Source of the DNA: Trichaptum fuscoviolaceum
Lineage: Eukaryota > Basidiomycota > Agaricomycetes > Hymenochaetales > Trichaptaceae
Length of the DNA stretch: 64,000 nucleotides
Reading direction: 5' to 3'
Assembly (NCBI GenBank): GCA_910574455.1
Contig: CAJSYZ010000003.1
Location: 1,550,001-1,614,000 of the forward strand
Below are positions 62,958 through 64,000 of this stretch, piece after piece. Both the position numbers and the translations under genes were made by a program. The first letter of the stretch is position 1. Each line of letters opens with the position of its first letter. The notes beneath the pieces are model-generated. The model saw only the letters and a list, made by a program, of their open reading frames with translations. It was not told the DNA's origin and searched no databases.

Positions 62958-64000
62958 TCATTGTTTGGTCCATTCCACGCCAGCTGGTGCACTAACTTCC
63001 CATGCAAGACAGAGATCCACTGTCGCGCCGGGCTCGATGCTGAGATTCCACTCAAGCATTCCTTGTGCAGACTCCATATCCACATCAATGACCGATTCGC
63101 CATCGCTCTCCGCCTTCCAGCTCGACCAGCGTACAGCGACACCTCTGTTCACATTTCCTCCTTTCTGGGGTCCAGAGAGACTCTTCGGCTCAAGAAGCCT
63201 GACTTTGAAACGAGCATCGCGAGAGACAAAGATCTGATCCTTAACGATTAATCGCGGTAGCTGGGATAAGCGCGTGTTCTTGATGGTGATCTTCTGTTCA
63301 TAGTATGTCACTTTCGTCTTCGTTCCAATAATGTTACCTCCTGTAGATCTGATCTTTCTGGTCTGAGGATGGTATGTGGTACGGACTGCTGGGTCGACAC
63401 CCAAGGAGCACGAGAAGCTTTCTTGCTGGCTCACAAGCTAATAATGATAGATGTTTGCGACTTTCAGTGATATGGAGGTTATAAATAAATTTTACAGGAC
63501 TCACAGGAATAGACGACTTTGCCACGAAGCTCCCGTTCAAGAATACGTTAGCCTGTCCGGAAAGAAGGACATATTTCGAAGTATTCTTGACTTTACAACG
63601 CAGGAAGACACTCGGATTGTCCCTGGGTACCGTGATCCATTCTAGATCAACCGATTTGAAAAGAAGTTCAGCAACTGAGACTTTGTGGGTTTGCTGTTCC
63701 TTCTCTGAGTCGCTAGGTATCGAAGACAGACCAGGGATAGTAAAAGTTGTCGATACGGCGCCTTCGGTAGCGCTGGATTCAATGCCGCGAAAGAAGCCCG
63801 GCGGCTCTGGCTCTGGAGCACTCGCAAAGCTATCCAGAGGTACAGCAGCTACTTGTTGCATAGGTGAAGTCATATCACGATATGAACGTGACCGTGACCT
63901 GGAACGGGAGCGGCTACGTGATCTCCGGGAAGGCACTATTATCATTTGTTGAGGAGGCGGGCTTATTAACATATGTTCATCTCTAGTGGTAGTTGTCTCA
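62958..64000 (-). CDS. DUF4139 / mucoidy-inhibitor-A-like protein (5' end beyond window)
   Basis: C-terminal part of a protein with the DUF4139 domain found in bacterial MuiA-like and fungal proteins; its biochemical role is not established. Seen here: an Arg-Ser dipeptide run (SRRSRSRSRSRSRSRS) in the linker, then the DUF4139 beta-rich core KSVDLEWITVPRDNPSVFLR, CKVKNTSKYVLLSGQANVFL, NGSFVAKSSIP. An intron follows (63504 to about 63438, GTGAGT donor), and the domain continues LVSQQESFSCSLGVDPAVRT, YYEQKITIKNTRLSQLPRLI, VKDQIFVSRDARFKVRLLEP and LEWNLSIEPGATVDLCLAWE. Stop at 62958 after VEWTKQ. The N-terminal DUF4140-like half is expected past position 64000. Cytosolic by lack of signal or membrane span in the visible part. 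Confidence 0.8.

Overview
The window is nuclear DNA of a filamentous basidiomycete, most likely an agaricomycete. The genes are cut by many short (about 50-60 nt) GT-AG introns, intergenic spaces are small, and the protein set is typical of mushroom-forming fungi: a CBM19-like secreted protein, MYND-finger, kelch-like, ArAE-type and Nodulin-like/Mch1 MFS proteins. No prokaryotic, viral or CRISPR features were seen.

Positions 1-30455 are ordinary gene-dense sequence. In order: SMC3 cohesin subunit (-, 3' end outside the window), a WD40 plus inositol-polyphosphate 5-phosphatase protein (+), a kelch-like protein (+), a MYND-finger protein with a 16-nt micro-exon (-), a secreted CBM19-like/Ser-Thr-rich protein (-), a mitochondrial PPR-like protein (+), an MFS transporter (-), a small GPI-anchored-type protein (-), the Rqc1/TCF25 ribosome-quality-control factor (-), and an ArAE-type membrane transporter (+).

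Positions 30.7-61.1 kb are an accessory landscape laid over a conserved backbone. The backbone is the ArAE gene (+) convergent with a DUF6697-like gene (-), then an HSP20 gene (+) convergent with cyclin C (-). Two large inserts sit exactly in those two convergent 3'-3' spaces, at 30.72-40.28 kb and 45.36-61.07 kb. Both are built from the same composite unit, here named F-X-R. F is an unrecognised protein gene, X is a decayed cysteine-rich coding module convergent with F, and R is a GC-rich repeat of about 1.1 kb. In each insert two units lie head to head: X1-F1 | F2-X2-R1 and R2-X4-F4 | F3-X3-R3. F2 (486 aa) and F3 (514 aa) look intact. F1 carries two frameshifts and F4 is truncated. Insert 1 is flanked by duplicated host sequence (the 3' ends of the ArAE and DUF6697 genes). 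X4 is interrupted by a 740-bp terminal-inverted-repeat element with an 8-bp target duplication that carries a RecQ/DEAD-like helicase fragment. This F-X-R system is the best candidate for something undescribed; the functions of F and X are unknown.

Positions 61.1-64.0 kb return to conserved genes: cyclin C (-) and a DUF4139 (mucoidy inhibitor A-like) protein (-, 5' end outside the window).

Exon borders were deduced by eye from reading frames and splice signals. Coordinates given for multi-exon genes span start to stop codon including introns.
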